A stretch of DNA of 64,000 nucleotides from Paramacrobiotus metropolitanus (GCF_019649055.1 NW_026570255.1:992001-1056000); one strand, 5' to 3'. Counted from the first letter of the stretch, positions 29,501 to 37,618 are shown. Program-made: numbers and translations. Notes: generated from the letters alone by a model not told the origin.

Positions 29501-31096
29501 CTCTGGTACTGGGATAATTTCTTCCTGCTGCGCTTTTGTCACGTTCTGCTGCACTCTTGTCACTCCCGGTGCCTCTGGTACTGGGATGACCTTTTCTCTT
29601 TCCTTTTGTGTCAGCAGTGTCCGGTTTAATGTATTTTCAATCTCCTGTTGGATCAATTTCAACTGCTCAAATATCGACAATTCTTTTTGTACCACCTTTT
29701 TCTGCTCCTTTCCCGGTGCCTCTGGTACTGGGATTAGCGTTTTATTAGCCGTTTGAGTATTTCCCGTCTGCTTAAGTTCGGTGACCTTTCCGACTTGGAC
29801 TTTGGCGACTGGTTTGGGGTCATCTTCTTTTTCTTCTTCCCCTTCATTGTCCATCAGTACGAACTTCTTCTCTAAGAAGTCGAATCCCAGTAACACCTGT
29901 ACATCATCACACTTCGGTCGGACGTAGAAGGAATGTTCACTAGTCTTTTTTCTTAAGGTCACTGGTGCTACACAGTAGTGCGTCACCAGGAATCCTGACG
30001 TTCCGCTAATTCCATTTATCTTCACCAGTCTGTCTGGTGGCAATGGGAGCATGTGAAGTCCGTTCTTCTCGCAAAACGGTTTGCTGATCAGCGACGTCTC
30101 AGCACCGGTGTCCAGCATTGCGTTTACGTTTATATCTCCCACTTTCACTTCGTTAGTGTACGCTTCAATTCTCTTGGGCAGTTTTCCGTTTTGAATCTTT
30201 AGTGTGTGAATCTTGCATTTCACAGGGATTAGCGATACTGGTCCCGGATCCATATCGGGAAGCACTTGCCCTTTCGCCGGAGTGCTGTGACCTTTCAGTA
30301 TTTCGCTTAGCTTATCAATCCTGTGTGGGACGTTAGTTCGAATGTCGTAGAATTTTTGCGGCTTCTTCTTATCTGCTTGCTTCTCTGCAGCCATTTTACC
30401 ACTGGTGACCTTTTCAACGTTCTGCACTTGCGGATTTGCTTTTGTGCTATCCACGTGACCTTTAGTCACTTCGTTTATCGTCTCATGGATCAGTTCCTCT
30501 TTGCGGTTTTCATTTCGTTTATCTCGCAGCTTCTCAACGACTTCACTTGTTATTTGGTCAGCTTGCTTCAATTCATCTGCTTCGCTATCTTTCATCTCAT
30601 TTGGTGACCTTTCATATGTTATCATATCATATCCCTTTTCGGTCATCCATTCAATCACCTTTGCAGACACTTCATTGTTCGTTTTCGTCGGGTCGATTTG
30701 CGAAGACATCCCGTATGTTCGGGCTGGTGACTTGTCACTGGCATCCTTTTGCAGTGCTTGTGATAAGTCCCGTGACCTTTCGGCTGCGCTACTCTTTTGC
30801 ATTTGCGCCATTTCATTTGACCCTCCTTTCTGTTCGTTTTGCGCTAAGTCCTGTGACCTTTCATTGCGCTTTATGACAAATCCGCCGCTTGACAGCTTTT
30901 GTATGGGAACTTTTTCCCCATAATTCGACGGTTTATCTTTCGGTGGTGCATTTCGCGAGTTATTCAGGTCAGCTTGTGCATTCTTGTATTCAGTTGCGTT
31001 GAATACTGGAGCAAAGTTCGGTGACCTTTTAACTTCTTTCCCGGTAACCAATTCTTCCAGTCGTTTTCTCTCATGTTGCGTTCGCAATTCTCGCAT
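23414..31096 (-). CDS. pol: Ty3/gypsy Pol polyprotein: PR, long spacer, RT, RNase H, IN
   Basis: One open frame of 2560 codons from ATG 31096. Domains by residue: Ser/Lys/Glu-rich N-part with ERS, KGH and KVT from the element-wide 8-mer; aspartic protease about 315-420 (MLDTGAETSL); five IPVPEA and several FEPRSAT repeats about 455-660; a cysteine cluster about 745-785 (CGHGYYEDPC, CTECC); an acidic Ser-rich stretch about 1190-1250; a beta-barrel-like segment before RT; RT about 1465-1650 (FGVCNGPATFQ, GYIDDVIF); RNase H from about 1750 (VIECDASKEGIGAVLS, TDHQALTNL); integrase about 2110-2340 with HHCC zinc finger (HALHDEKAAGHLG..CQGC) and D,D,E core (YADLKGP, HTDRGRHF, GQGQVERQM); then a GPY/F-like tail and EPRS repeats. 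Copies RNA to DNA and inserts it. The spacer of about 1050 residues between PR and RT is far longer than usual for the group. Confidence 0.93.
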   Translation of the reverse strand: MRELRTQHERKRLEELVTGKEVKRSPNFAPVFNATEYKNAQADLNNSRNAPPKDKPSNYGEKVPIQKLSSGGFVIKRNERSQDLAQNEQKGGSNEMAQMQKSSAAERSRDLSQALQKDASDKSPARTYGMSSQIDPTKTNNEVSAKVIEWMTEKGYDMITYERSPNEMKDSEADELKQADQITSEVVEKLRDKRNENRKEELIHETINEVTKGHVDSTKANPQVQNVEKVTSGKMAAEKQADKKKPQKFYDIRTNVPHRIDKLSEILKGHSTPAKGQVLPDMDPGPVSLIPVKCKIHTLKIQNGKLPKRIEAYTNEVKVGDINVNAMLDTGAETSLISKPFCEKNGLHMLPLPPDRLVKINGISGTSGFLVTHYCVAPVTLRKKTSEHSFYVRPKCDDVQVLLGFDFLEKKFVLMDNEGEEEKEDDPKPVAKVQVGKVTELKQTGNTQTANKTLIPVPEAPGKEQKKVVQKELSIFEQLKLIQQEIENTLNRTLLTQKEREKVIPVPEAPGVTRVQQNVTKAQQEEIIPVPEALETKNENGNIEKVIPVPEALGTKDERSPVEKLASEPDPKNVSKTFFEPRSATENETEEKDLQRVPERTPNFLEPRSATVNDERSPILKEIAATEKEATAAAKQSLVPGMEWAKPIPVPEALGIKTAKVGKDKKSERLRILNRIAEEEQMFANEIRNKALEQLRGHQLNKESEIIDISPDKASVTEIGHEQKITTQEKEVANPQTNRRILTPEERMGSCGHGYYEDPCRVQPQWECTECCQNASQDDLSEWPRCNAALADLKGHVQKELKSIMRTNEMWKPHIERYHWNRYRTWLSCVKNFITGRGKWLNHWQQRVENGIQDPFDPVKTERKLEREIDSMNEEVQLWEEARIELFWDFRVNHMYKGQGKTIIFPTGLAIPVYESVVVFCKALKENDWDIFEKYWTKFEEEIPKFDVKEMKELQVTRKRRLPGLMEKKKVTFAPDPDGVDYPERGGDTWCMYETIPSDDWVTEELMANCVFVGPKRPKGYEAVQQDEVDKETVKEAEKETAKETAEGGSNEAEESPKTAFDIAQMLTDREEMWRKFKEEVERISNEQQNPVTEAKNGERSLDNGEEGPPVELTEKPLMSLEGIDELEKSKSEEERSNSDQTERSSTRVRVARSHPRIAARNGRKAKEADKPLLKNSKVKKLGDSRENESDLLPEDEGVDERPLEKADKGQAAAQEYESSDSDSEWTSSSDNSTTSEDSGVSDLSEQEDLLDLDEDDEVDEEKEKEIKVRRLKIEKARLSKDVIKVYSDQRIKLKPSNCTRVKVKMGKYAPAQNKLMFTPVPQIETDVQPLAGVTDHRGKYFEIVIANHSSKYQIVKKNQLLGYVEPYEHMGNVKVDAGTVKNVLEDPEVDDTTKAELTKIIGNLKLGPDLTEEQKNDVYNAFWEFWKVLPTSKKPYGDVKGVTHVIDTGDAKPVKCNPARTSWTGREFITKHIEEMLAQDVIEPSDAEWSFPVVLAVKKNGDGTMGTRFCVNYIMLNKLTRKNNYPLPNPDELLDACAGNKYYGKMDLQSGFWQIPMDPASINKTTFVTQDGMYRFKRMPFGVCNGPATFQLCMNKVLSKAKRKGCVFGYIDDVIFAGKTWAIFMQNLKNVLMSLVEAGFTIKPTKCEFGMRQMGFLGHILSEDGIRMNPEKVTAVSEFKRPQTERQLRSFLGLANYYRKFIMGYAQKTCHLYELLRQDKQVKKDWTKVHEEEFNSLKQLLCEGPVLAKFDPAKPTVIECDASKEGIGAVLSQDGHPIAYASRVLHGAERNYGVTEWECLAVVFAVRKFKPFIDYAEFTVRTDHQALTNLLRSETNKVGMNPRLTRWAMALQGHQFKIEYKPGKYCDNADALSRAPIGGPTCQEEDFDEIPNFEDYKKEFDTKEPAIEIGQLFLQMVEQREKRLKVTSATANESAETEAKVNRVKSWLPTVSDLKVTGLDAESKKQNEKVTGLDEAKENKDDLWETDKLTQALNECPIKLLRFPKQTKKRYKPLPRCKVIKDWNELSTATVRIVNLQGDEEDEDDSNLQLRNKQLKDPHLAMIIDELEHLPDAETRSKFEVHYQLWNGILYRVKDKNGKLERSYVVPLSMRRAIIHALHDEKAAGHLGFEKTLSAIRLRYCWDRMSTDVKNYILACQGCQFRKTSRKCPPGKLQEIKVGHPFFRVYADLKGPLLPTKKRGYKYIAVFIDQLTKYVIAVPMKTATAKEFAKVFVKHVILVHGTPHILHTDRGRHFTAEVLTKVTNVFKIKHTFGTAYHPEGQGQVERQMQTVADGLAQYLKAGNERKFNKYLPYVISAMNRVVHATTGYSAYYMLHGREMTMPEDVVTKTNIPDDYGTPDEWVETMKKNLTFAEEVARCNIKDAYEKNAEIYNKKKSDPNFKVGDLVLIRLPKDTKPGKKENQSDFKAKYDKVWKILSFPRANEAEVIEQNPKKEADLKVVSIDRLKLWHPPLPDEKLEGDPQKEIESERSPQNDLNSQRKSSFEPPPLPEKEKSEEDKLSEAEHAPKNVTSQFFEPRSLLPDTGGDKTKKEERETEERG

Positions 31097-31111
31097 GTCC
31101 CAGTAATCTTC

Positions 31112-32338
31112 TTAAGACATTCCCGCTTTCTGTTTCGCTTTTGGTGTCACGGGTATCCACATCCCGTGATTCCCATCCGGTCTGTAGGCTACTTTTTGCC
31201 ATATTTCCTTCCGTTGCAGCGTTACTGCATCCACCAGTGATTCATCGGAGTTCTGCTGTGCCGGTCCGCTATTCTTCTGCTGCGCTGTTCGCAGTGTCAA
31301 GTCTGTTTCTTGACCTTTTAACACGGCGCTTTCACCGTGACCTTTAGCGTTCGCACGCGCTCCTTGATCCCTCGCTTGGATTTTTCCCACGGAAGGTGAC
31401 CTTTCATCTCTTCTGTTAGCAGTGATATTCTGCTCCATCCATTTTTGCCTTATCAACGTCTCATCTTCATCCTCTGAGTAATCCCAGAACTTTGGCTTTA
31501 TCTCTCCGTTTCCCGCCAAGTATTTTTGGAATTTTGCGTGTTGCTCATTTTCTTCTTGTGCAGTGTCAGTCTGGGGCTTCTTCTGGTTCAACAGCGCCTG
31601 TTGAATCTTCGCGTTTCGTTGTGCGCGTCGTTGCGCTAGCACTTCTTCGCTGCAGTACGGTGACCTTTCATTTTGCTGCACTTTTTGCAGTGTCGCGCTA
31701 CCGTCACGACGATTCCCACTCGCAGTACAATTCTGCGGTGACTTTTGGTCCCGTTGCGCGTTTCCACTCGCAGTACCATTCTGCGGTGACCTTTTATTCA
31801 CTTGTACTGGTTTCCCGATAACCAGTTCGTTTTGCTGCTCTGACGGCATCCTTATAGCCGTTTCGATTTCTTTTTGCAATGACGACATCCATTTAGCCGT
31901 TTCGCTTTGCTGTGGCGGCATCCATATAGCCGTTGCACTCTTCACGTTCACTGCAATACCATTCTGCAGTGACCTTTCCATTCCCCGTTTATCCGGTGGT
32001 TTCGGGTCGGGTCGATCAGTAGGCTCACCGGCGCCTACTGATCTTGCCCTTTTCCTGGACCGGCGCACCTCCTTGTTGAGCGCCTTGCACATTTCCCTGT
32101 TGTTGTCCAATATCATTTGCCGGATTCGCATTCTGTCCGCCGCCGCCGTTATTGTATTGGCCACCACCCTGTTGGTAGTTTCCTTGGCCACCTCCATTTC
32201 CGCCGCCTCGGTTACCACCGTTCCAGTTTCCGCGGCCAAAGCCTCTGTTTCTTCCTCTGAAGCTGCCGCGGTAGCCGCCACGATTGCCACCGCCTTGGCC
32301 ACCATTTCCATTTCCATTTCCACAATTTCCGTTTCCAT
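31112..32338 (-). CDS. Gag-Pol linker ORF, Gln/Arg-rich with short repeats
   Basis: 408 codons between the Gag and Pol frames. It contains a repeated pentapeptide around AIxMP (AIWMPPQ, KWMSSLQ, AIRMPSEQ) and GTASGN/ERSPQN repeats, all rich in Gln. It is probably disordered. In the second element the matching region is 58620-59636. Some residues overlap the end of the capsid/RGG frame. Confidence 0.6.
   Translation of the reverse strand: METEIVEMEMEMVAKAVAIVAATAAASEEETEALAAETGTVVTEAAEMEVAKETTNRVVANTITAAADRMRIRQMILDNNREMCKALNKEVRRSRKRARSVGAGEPTDRPDPKPPDKRGMERSLQNGIAVNVKSATAIWMPPQQSETAKWMSSLQKEIETAIRMPSEQQNELVIGKPVQVNKRSPQNGTASGNAQRDQKSPQNCTASGNRRDGSATLQKVQQNERSPYCSEEVLAQRRAQRNAKIQQALLNQKKPQTDTAQEENEQHAKFQKYLAGNGEIKPKFWDYSEDEDETLIRQKWMEQNITANRRDERSPSVGKIQARDQGARANAKGHGESAVLKGQETDLTLRTAQQKNSGPAQQNSDESLVDAVTLQRKEIWQKVAYRPDGNHGMWIPVTPKAKQKAGMS
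32014..32043 (-). promoter_or_regulatory. Perfect 11-bp stem-loop at the end of gag
   Basis: GATCAGTAGGC, 8-nt loop, GCCTACTGATC. The same stem with the same loop sits at the same place in the other element (58558-58587), where the TAG inside the 5' arm is the gag terminator. Candidate recoding, pausing or RNA-processing signal at the gag-linker border. Confidence 0.6.
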
Positions 32339-33335
32339 TTTGATTTTGAAAGTTGGCTTTCTGCTGATACCATTGGGCGATTAAGTCATATCCGTTTGCC
32401 ACTGCTTGTCGTAAGCCGCCCGAATTACGTAGCCGTTGCCACTCTCTGAAGGCGAACAGATTCGGGTTCTGTTCTGGTGGTGTGTTCGCGAACTTGCATC
32501 CTTGCATCTGGTGATTGCCATACATACAGTATTGGCACATCTGCGCATTGTTCGCCACCCATCCATCAATCATCTGAAACTTAAACTCCGTTCGTGACCC
32601 TTGATTCTGCTGATAGTTCTGATTTCCTCTGTTTGGCTGGAAGTTGCCTTGTCCTTGGTTTTGATTCTGGAAGTTTCCTTGACCTCCATTCCAGTTTACA
32701 TTTCCATATCCGTTTCCGCCGAAGTTTCCGTTGCCCACTCCTTGTTGTGGTAACCCCACATTCAAGGGGGCCACGTTCTGTGGTACCGATGGAGCCACAT
32801 TCTGAGGTGCCGGTCTCACTCGAGCCGCCGCTTGTATCGCCGCAACCATTGCGTACGATATTGGGTGTCCCGTCTGACTGTCGATAAAGGTCACTTTTTC
32901 TGTGACCTCTCTGATCCGAGTCTCTGCGCGGTATTCAACCGGCTGTTGAACTGGTACAGCCGCCATCCTTTGTTGCGGCACATTTTCAACTTGGCCGGAC
33001 CGGATTGTCGCATAATCTTGGTTGCGTTGACCTTTAGGCGCCTTATATTTATCTTCTCCCGTTGCCCAATGTCGGAAAAAGTCCTTTACATCGGTTGGCG
33101 TTCTACACTTTTGTGTACGCAATGCCTTGTAGAGTTCATTATCCACTCTACATCCTTCGATCAAGAAGCCCACTGCTTGTTTTTCCGTAATGATCCGTTT
33201 TGCTTTGAACCGCATCATTGCCTGGTAATACTGGTCGAGTGATTCTTTCCCCAGTTCGAATTTTCTTGCATAGGCCTCACGTAAGCCTAAGACTTCTTCA
33301 TCTCGATCACCGTATTCATCTTTAAATTTGTCCAT
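32025..33335 (-). CDS. gag: Gag capsid-nucleocapsid part with CCHC knuckle and RGG tail
   Basis: 436 codons. The N-part is helical and matches Ty3/gypsy capsid character (DQYYQAMMRFKAKRI, LYKALRTQKC, VKDFFRHWATGE). A zinc knuckle C-x2-C-x4-H-x4-C is intact (CQYCMYGNHQMQGC). Between them lies an Asn/Gln/Gly-rich low-complexity stretch, and the C-terminus is a long Gly-Arg-Asn tail (GGYRGSFRGRNRGFGRGNW), an RGG box that binds RNA and may drive condensate formation. Together these package the element RNA. Confidence 0.85.
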   Translation of the reverse strand: MDKFKDEYGDRDEEVLGLREAYARKFELGKESLDQYYQAMMRFKAKRIITEKQAVGFLIEGCRVDNELYKALRTQKCRTPTDVKDFFRHWATGEDKYKAPKGQRNQDYATIRSGQVENVPQQRMAAVPVQQPVEYRAETRIREVTEKVTFIDSQTGHPISYAMVAAIQAAARVRPAPQNVAPSVPQNVAPLNVGLPQQGVGNGNFGGNGYGNVNWNGGQGNFQNQNQGQGNFQPNRGNQNYQQNQGSRTEFKFQMIDGWVANNAQMCQYCMYGNHQMQGCKFANTPPEQNPNLFAFREWQRLRNSGGLRQAVANGYDLIAQWYQQKANFQNQNGNGNCGNGNGNGGQGGGNRGGYRGSFRGRNRGFGRGNWNGGNRGGGNGGGQGNYQQGGGQYNNGGGGQNANPANDIGQQQGNVQGAQQGGAPVQEKGKISRRR

Positions 33336-33343
33336 CCATTCTG

Positions 33344-34512
33344 TTACTGAATATTCGATCCCGTCTTCTGATGCGATATCTTTTCGCTTTCAAACCAGGT
33401 TTTAGCAGGACCTTTCACTGCGCTGGCTATCTCAATCATAATCTGGTCATCGGTAAGTTGGTAGGTTCGTTGAGTGTCTTTTACCAGCCTTGTCCAGCCA
33501 TTCACTGTGTCGCGACTGCCATCAAAGGTCACGAGTGGCGTTTTCCGGGCCATAGAGTTGAGTGCTTTCGCTAATGCAAAGCCTCCTCTCGGGTCTTCTT
33601 CTTCTTCGTTACTTTCGTCATCGTTTGTGTTTCGCCTCTCCTTTGCGTAGCGGGACTTCCTTGGGCGCTCCTGCCGACTGGATTGTTCGTCTCGTCGTCC
33701 TTCGTTGACAAAGACGTACGTTTCGATGTGCGGAGGGAACTGTGAGGGGTCACCTCGACTCATATGCGGGTAACCTTCCGACAGCTGCTCTTTATCCTCG
33801 TTGACCTTTTCGCCATTTCGTTCCGTTTTAATGCTTCCTTTACCGGTGCCAGTTCGCAGCGGCATTTCAAAGTTGAAGCTTTTGCCCGTTTCATGTGCCT
33901 TACTATAACTGGGCGGGGGTGACTCCACCGTTGCCGTTCGAACTCCATATTGCAGGAGATGTTCATCTTTATGCTTATTGGACATATTGAGCGCCTTATT
34001 CTCGTCTTCGAGGCGTCTGATTTTCAACTGGGATTCCTCCTTCTCGGTTCTCAGACTCTGGTTTTCCTCGTTGACCTTTAGCATGTGCTGGTGGAGTTGG
34101 AACGTTTTCTCCTGGATGACCTTTTCAGTGTCATTCTCCACTTTTTTTATGTGTTCCACCAACTGGGTCACATCTCTTTTTAGTTTCGTATATTCCTCGG
34201 CTGCTGCCTTCAGCTGATTCTTCGTCTGGGTGAGCTCATCCTCCCCTGTCATTACCGTTTGGGTCATATCGATCAACTCCGTGTTGAGTTTGATGATCTC
34301 TTGTGTCTTCTGATGAACCATTTGTTGCACTCTTTGTCTTTCAGTTCAAGTGCTGTGACCTTTGTGTCCAGGAGGTGTGCCTCATGCTCCCACCTCAAGC
34401 CCTGTTCGGCAAGTGTCTTGGCGGTTGCTTTCAGTTCTTTGTTCTCTTCAGTGACCTTTCCGTTATCTTCCTTCAACTCTTTGTTTTCTTTCGTCACCTG
34501 CTCTTTAATCAA
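33344..34512 (-). CDS. gag: Gag N-terminal coiled-coil part
   Basis: Open frames at 34273-34512 and 33344-34330 encode long heptad-rich helices (KVTEENKELKATAKTLAEQ; QLVEHIKKVENDTEKVIQEK), then a linker with PPPSYSK (resembling a PPxY late-domain motif) and a short capsid start (KALNSMARKTPL). The equivalent in the second element is one 580-codon frame at 55325-57067. A long coiled coil at the start of Gag is reminiscent of foamy-virus or some insect errantivirus Gag, but I infer only self-assembly. Confidence 0.7.
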
Positions 34513-34515
34513 CTG

Positions 34516-34945
34516 TCCTAAAGGTCACCCCGTACTTCGAGATTTTTCAAAGTCCTTATTAAAGGTCACTTTCCGATTGAAAAATTTCGGCTAAGTTCCG
34601 TTTAAAGGTCACTTTTTCGATAAAAACTTCGAGAGATTTGCCCTAAAGGTCACTTTTCGGACAAAACTTTCGAGAGCGTTTTTACAGTTCAGAACACGTT
34701 TACGAATGAAATTCTACAGGTGATGATATCGCTGTACTACCAATTCAATTTCTAAAGGTCACTGTTGGTCACTTTTAAATCTTAAAGGTCATTCAAAACA
34801 GTCAAACTGCTCACTTCCAACTTTTTGGTAAAGGTCACTTTCCCAATCGTCTAAACTTAAAAGGTCACTTTCCAGCTCAATTCAAGTCAAAGGTCACTTT
34901 CCAACTCAATTTCAAGTTCCAACTCAATTTTAGTTAAAGGTCACT
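34516..34945 (-). repeat. Leader array of ten TGACCTTT sites
   Basis: On the sense strand TGACCTTT occurs ten times, at plus-strand positions near 34517, 34561, 34603, 34644, 34754, 34784, 34831, 34860, 34889 and 34936, all in one orientation, in noncoding DNA just before Gag. Typical context is AAAGTGACCTTTA. AGGTCA is the core half-site of nuclear receptors. The position matches the Su(Hw) site cluster in the leader of Drosophila gypsy. Confidence 0.85.
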
Positions 34946-35122
34946 TTCCCTTTCAAATATCGCGTCTCAATTCAAATTTCCCATTACAGCTCAAGTTCAA
35001 CGGAAAATCCCCATTTACGTTGTTTACTTCGTTCTCATTGGTCCGCTAGCTCAAATTATTCAGTTCAAATTTCAGCCAATCGCAGCTCATATAACCGCCC
35101 AATCACGTTTCTCCGTTTAAAA

Positions 35123-35142
35123 TTTATATCTGCCTGACGTCA
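35123..35142 (-). promoter_or_regulatory. Internal promoter candidate in the leader: CRE plus TATA
   Basis: Sense strand: a palindromic CRE TGACGTCA (35135-35142) followed 5 bases later by GATATAAAT. CCAAT boxes lie nearby (for example CCAATCGCAG and CCAATCACG on the plus strand near 35085-35105, and CCAATAG near 35211). The same arrangement is kept in the second element (48890-48910 and 54083-54103). Confidence 0.6.
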
Positions 35143-35496
35143 CGGTCAACGGCCAGACATTCGCACCGTGCGCAAAACTCCGCCTACGTCTATGCTCAGC
35201 TCAGAACGGACCAATAGAAATTGCCAATTTTATCAACTAGCCAATGCCGTAATTAATAACGGTTTTTCTACCTGTTTCACCGTCCGTTCCGCGGGGAAAT
35301 GATCCAGATGATCCAATTCTTCTCCACTTCCGTTCCCGCGTCGCCGCTGTTCCGTAGCGTGCCTCGCGCTATTAGTCTGCTACTGTGCCGGCTGTGCCGT
35401 AGCAACAGTAGTAATGCTCTACTCCAGTTTGGAGGAGTCTGATCTAATCTTTTCCCGTGCGCCCCTTTTGGCGCTTCGCCGCTTGTGGCCCACGGC

Positions 35497-35660
35497 TTAG
35501 GCTTCGCTGAAGCCTTGCCGAGTATCGGTGACACCAGTGTAGGTCTTCGCTGAAGACTCTACACCGAGGAACACCGACGACTGAACTCTTGAACTCTTTC
35601 CCAGCTGAGGATACAGCACAGGTCTTCGCTGAAGACACTGTACCGAAAGCCAAAGCTGGT
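35497..35660 (-). ncRNA. Leader hairpins with invariant CTTCAGCGAAG heart
   Basis: Three hairpins in the RNA leader downstream of the primer site share the core TTC-AGC-GAA: GGCTTC/GAAGCC near 35500, GTGTAGAGTCTTC/GAAGACCTACA near 35540-35570, and CAG.GTCTTC/GAAGAC.CTG near 35615-35640. Stem bases differ while pairing is kept, both between hairpins and between the two elements. Candidate packaging or dimerisation signal. Confidence 0.65.
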
Positions 35661-35812
35661 AATCCGCGTCAGATGGGGAGCTTGCACCGCTTGTGGTGTT
35701 GCGCTTTGCTGTCACACTGACCTGCGCCTTGCTGGTCGCGGATCACACGTCAAATAACAGGCCAAATATGCCTGGCACAAATCAAATCAACTCAAATCAG
35801 AACCGCTGTCGG

Positions 35813-35823
35813 CTCTGCTACCA
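35813..35823 (-). promoter_or_regulatory. Primer-binding site, initiator tRNA-Met
   Basis: TGGTAGCAGAG on the sense strand, directly after the 5' LTR. It is complementary to the 3' end of animal initiator tRNA-Met (..CTCTGCTACCA). Confidence 0.85.
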
Positions 35824-36172
35824 TCTAAAGCTAGATCCAGAATGGATCCAGAGACAGAGACCTAAACGGGATAGATCCTGTGGAGCGAGCAAGGCGATCT
35901 GGATTGCGAGCTATGCGGAAACACAAAACGTCGCACCGCTACTTGCTAACTTTTTAATATTGACAATTCTGCAGCACAGAAAATCAACAATGATCGGCGC
36001 AGCTCGATCGTAAAATCGTAGAGCCAATTCTACAGTGTGCATCACTGTGCGGCACGTGCTATGCCGCGCCCACTAACACAACTCAAGCCAATCAGAGGCG
36101 AGACACAACACAGACACGTAATCCATGGCGAGTAGCGTCACGAGTGTGAACGCTAGTGAACCCCCGCTCACA
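35824..36172 (-). repeat. 5' LTR of the giant element
   Basis: 349 bp, matching the 3' LTR at 13202-13549 with about four substitutions and one single-base length difference. It is followed on the plus strand by the CTAC target duplication and then by DNA homologous to the 5' flank of paralog 1. Confidence 0.92.
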
Positions 36173-37462
36173 CTACGGTAAACTGCGAAATACAGTAAAT
36201 TCCTAACCGAGTGAAACTAAAATCAACACGGAATGGTGATGTTCTACCCACGTTTTATAATTGATTAAGCATCACATCGCCAGGATTCTGCTTATGACAC
36301 TGTATCGGAATCCGCACTGCGGCGCTGTTCATCCGGGTAGCCGCGCAATCCATACAAGGTCAAGATTGTGGAAGCCCTTAATTCTAGGTAGCCATTGCTC
36401 TTCTTATAGTAATGGAACATCACTGTTGTCTGGTGACTTAATTGGCTGATGTCTCGTCGTTAGGGCATGTTTTATGTTCTTCAAAAAGATTTTCACGATC
36501 GACCGTTGACGCAGAAATTGGAGGAGACGTCGGCATAATTCAGTACTATTAAATATTATTGATGGGTTGCCCTTTTGCTGTGGAAGCCCTTAGAACGCTC
36601 AGCGAGGCAGACAGAGGTCATCTTTTTTGGACATAAAATTAAGGAGAGATCTGGCAAAAGCAGAATGACTGGCAGATCCACGGCTTTTTTAAAATAGCGC
36701 ATTAGCCTTGTCTTTGTAAAAGGCAATGCGGTTGCCGTTTCAGGAACCTAACCGCGCAAAAGAATAAAGTTGTTGATTATAGTGATTTTGGTAGTTTTTT
36801 TTTAAATTCTTGATTATGCAGTGCCGGCGGTAGTGATATAAGTCATGACTGTTATGTCGCGATGTAAACACGAATAAAGGTACACCTGACTTGTCCGCTC
36901 TGGCGAACCGCATTCTGCCGGTTATGCAACCAGTATTTCTTGTGAACGATTGTTCAGTTTAGCTGGTTTGGTCATGGATGACCGCCGAAATCAGTTAAAG
37001 TCTGAGAAGCTGGATGACCTCTTGTTTCTTAAAAATCTTGAATAACTGTTTTTTTTTATACTGGAAAACGTTGGTTGTGCCATTTACTCAATAAACCCGA
37101 ATTCTTTTGTTATTGTTAAGGAGAAAATTTGACGCGGTATATTAATGGCGGCGATGTAACTTAATCGATAACTTTGTCGTCATTAACCTTCTTAAATTAT
37201 GGAACTATGCGCTGAATGTCGAGTCTGAATTTTTTGTTTTTGTTAAAAATTGTTATTTTGGACAATTATCCGATTATACTAGGATATCCGAGTGTCGGAT
37301 AAGGATAGGATAAGTACATATAAAGAAATAAAAAAATTCGGATAAACGGTCGGATAAGGATAAATTTAAAAAGTGTCGGATAGGATAATGATAATGAAAC
37401 CTTATCCAATACCCAGCTCTAATGCACAGATTAGACAGTCTTATCATACATTTATTTTTTGC
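36173..37462. repeat. Displaced upstream region of paralog 2 (duplicate of 8785-10252)
   Basis: Sequence homologous to the 5' flank of paralog 1 resumes exactly at the end of the giant element. It must be the original upstream DNA of paralog 2, now about 23 kb from its ATG. No gene of its own is convincing. It lacks the 172-bp SINE candidate and shows the single TAGGATA target (37381-37387). Homology fades near 37462. Confidence 0.8.
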
Positions 37463-37618
37463 TGCTAGATATATATTTGCTGAATTTTCCCATTTTTGGC
37501 AATTTTAATTGGATGGTCAGATAACTTGAGAATAATCTCCCTAAGTGCTACAAACGGAAGCCGGAATTTTTCTATCAAAAACTGTCTGCACCGTTTTTCC
37601 CTTACCTTTGCTTCTGCC

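Larger units (their letters stand above)
13202..36172 (-). mobile_element. Giant Ty3/gypsy LTR retrotransposon, about 23 kb
   Basis: 22,971 bp between LTRs of 348 and 349 bp that differ at about five positions, with a CTAC target duplication (13198-13201 and 36173-36176). The empty site is visible upstream of paralog 1 (8785-8788). Order along the sense (minus) strand: 5' LTR, initiator-Met primer site, hairpin-rich leader with an internal promoter candidate, TGACCTTT array, coiled-coil Gag part, capsid/CCHC/RGG part, linker ORF, Pol (PR, spacer, RT, RNase H, IN), eight or so extra 3' ORFs, 3' noncoding repeats, 3' LTR. The PR-RT-RNaseH-IN order and RT/IN motifs place it in Ty3/gypsy (Metaviridae). 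The size rivals known giants such as plant Ogre and planarian Burro elements. High LTR identity and a 7.7-kb open Pol frame make it young. It looks largely whole, with perhaps a handful of breaks. Confidence 0.93.

Noticed and set aside
29028-29756. 242-codon plus-strand frame
   Set aside because: Antisense shadow of the repeat-rich part of Pol. The same shadow appears opposite the second element at 60955-61683, and the protein is low-complexity Ser/Phe.
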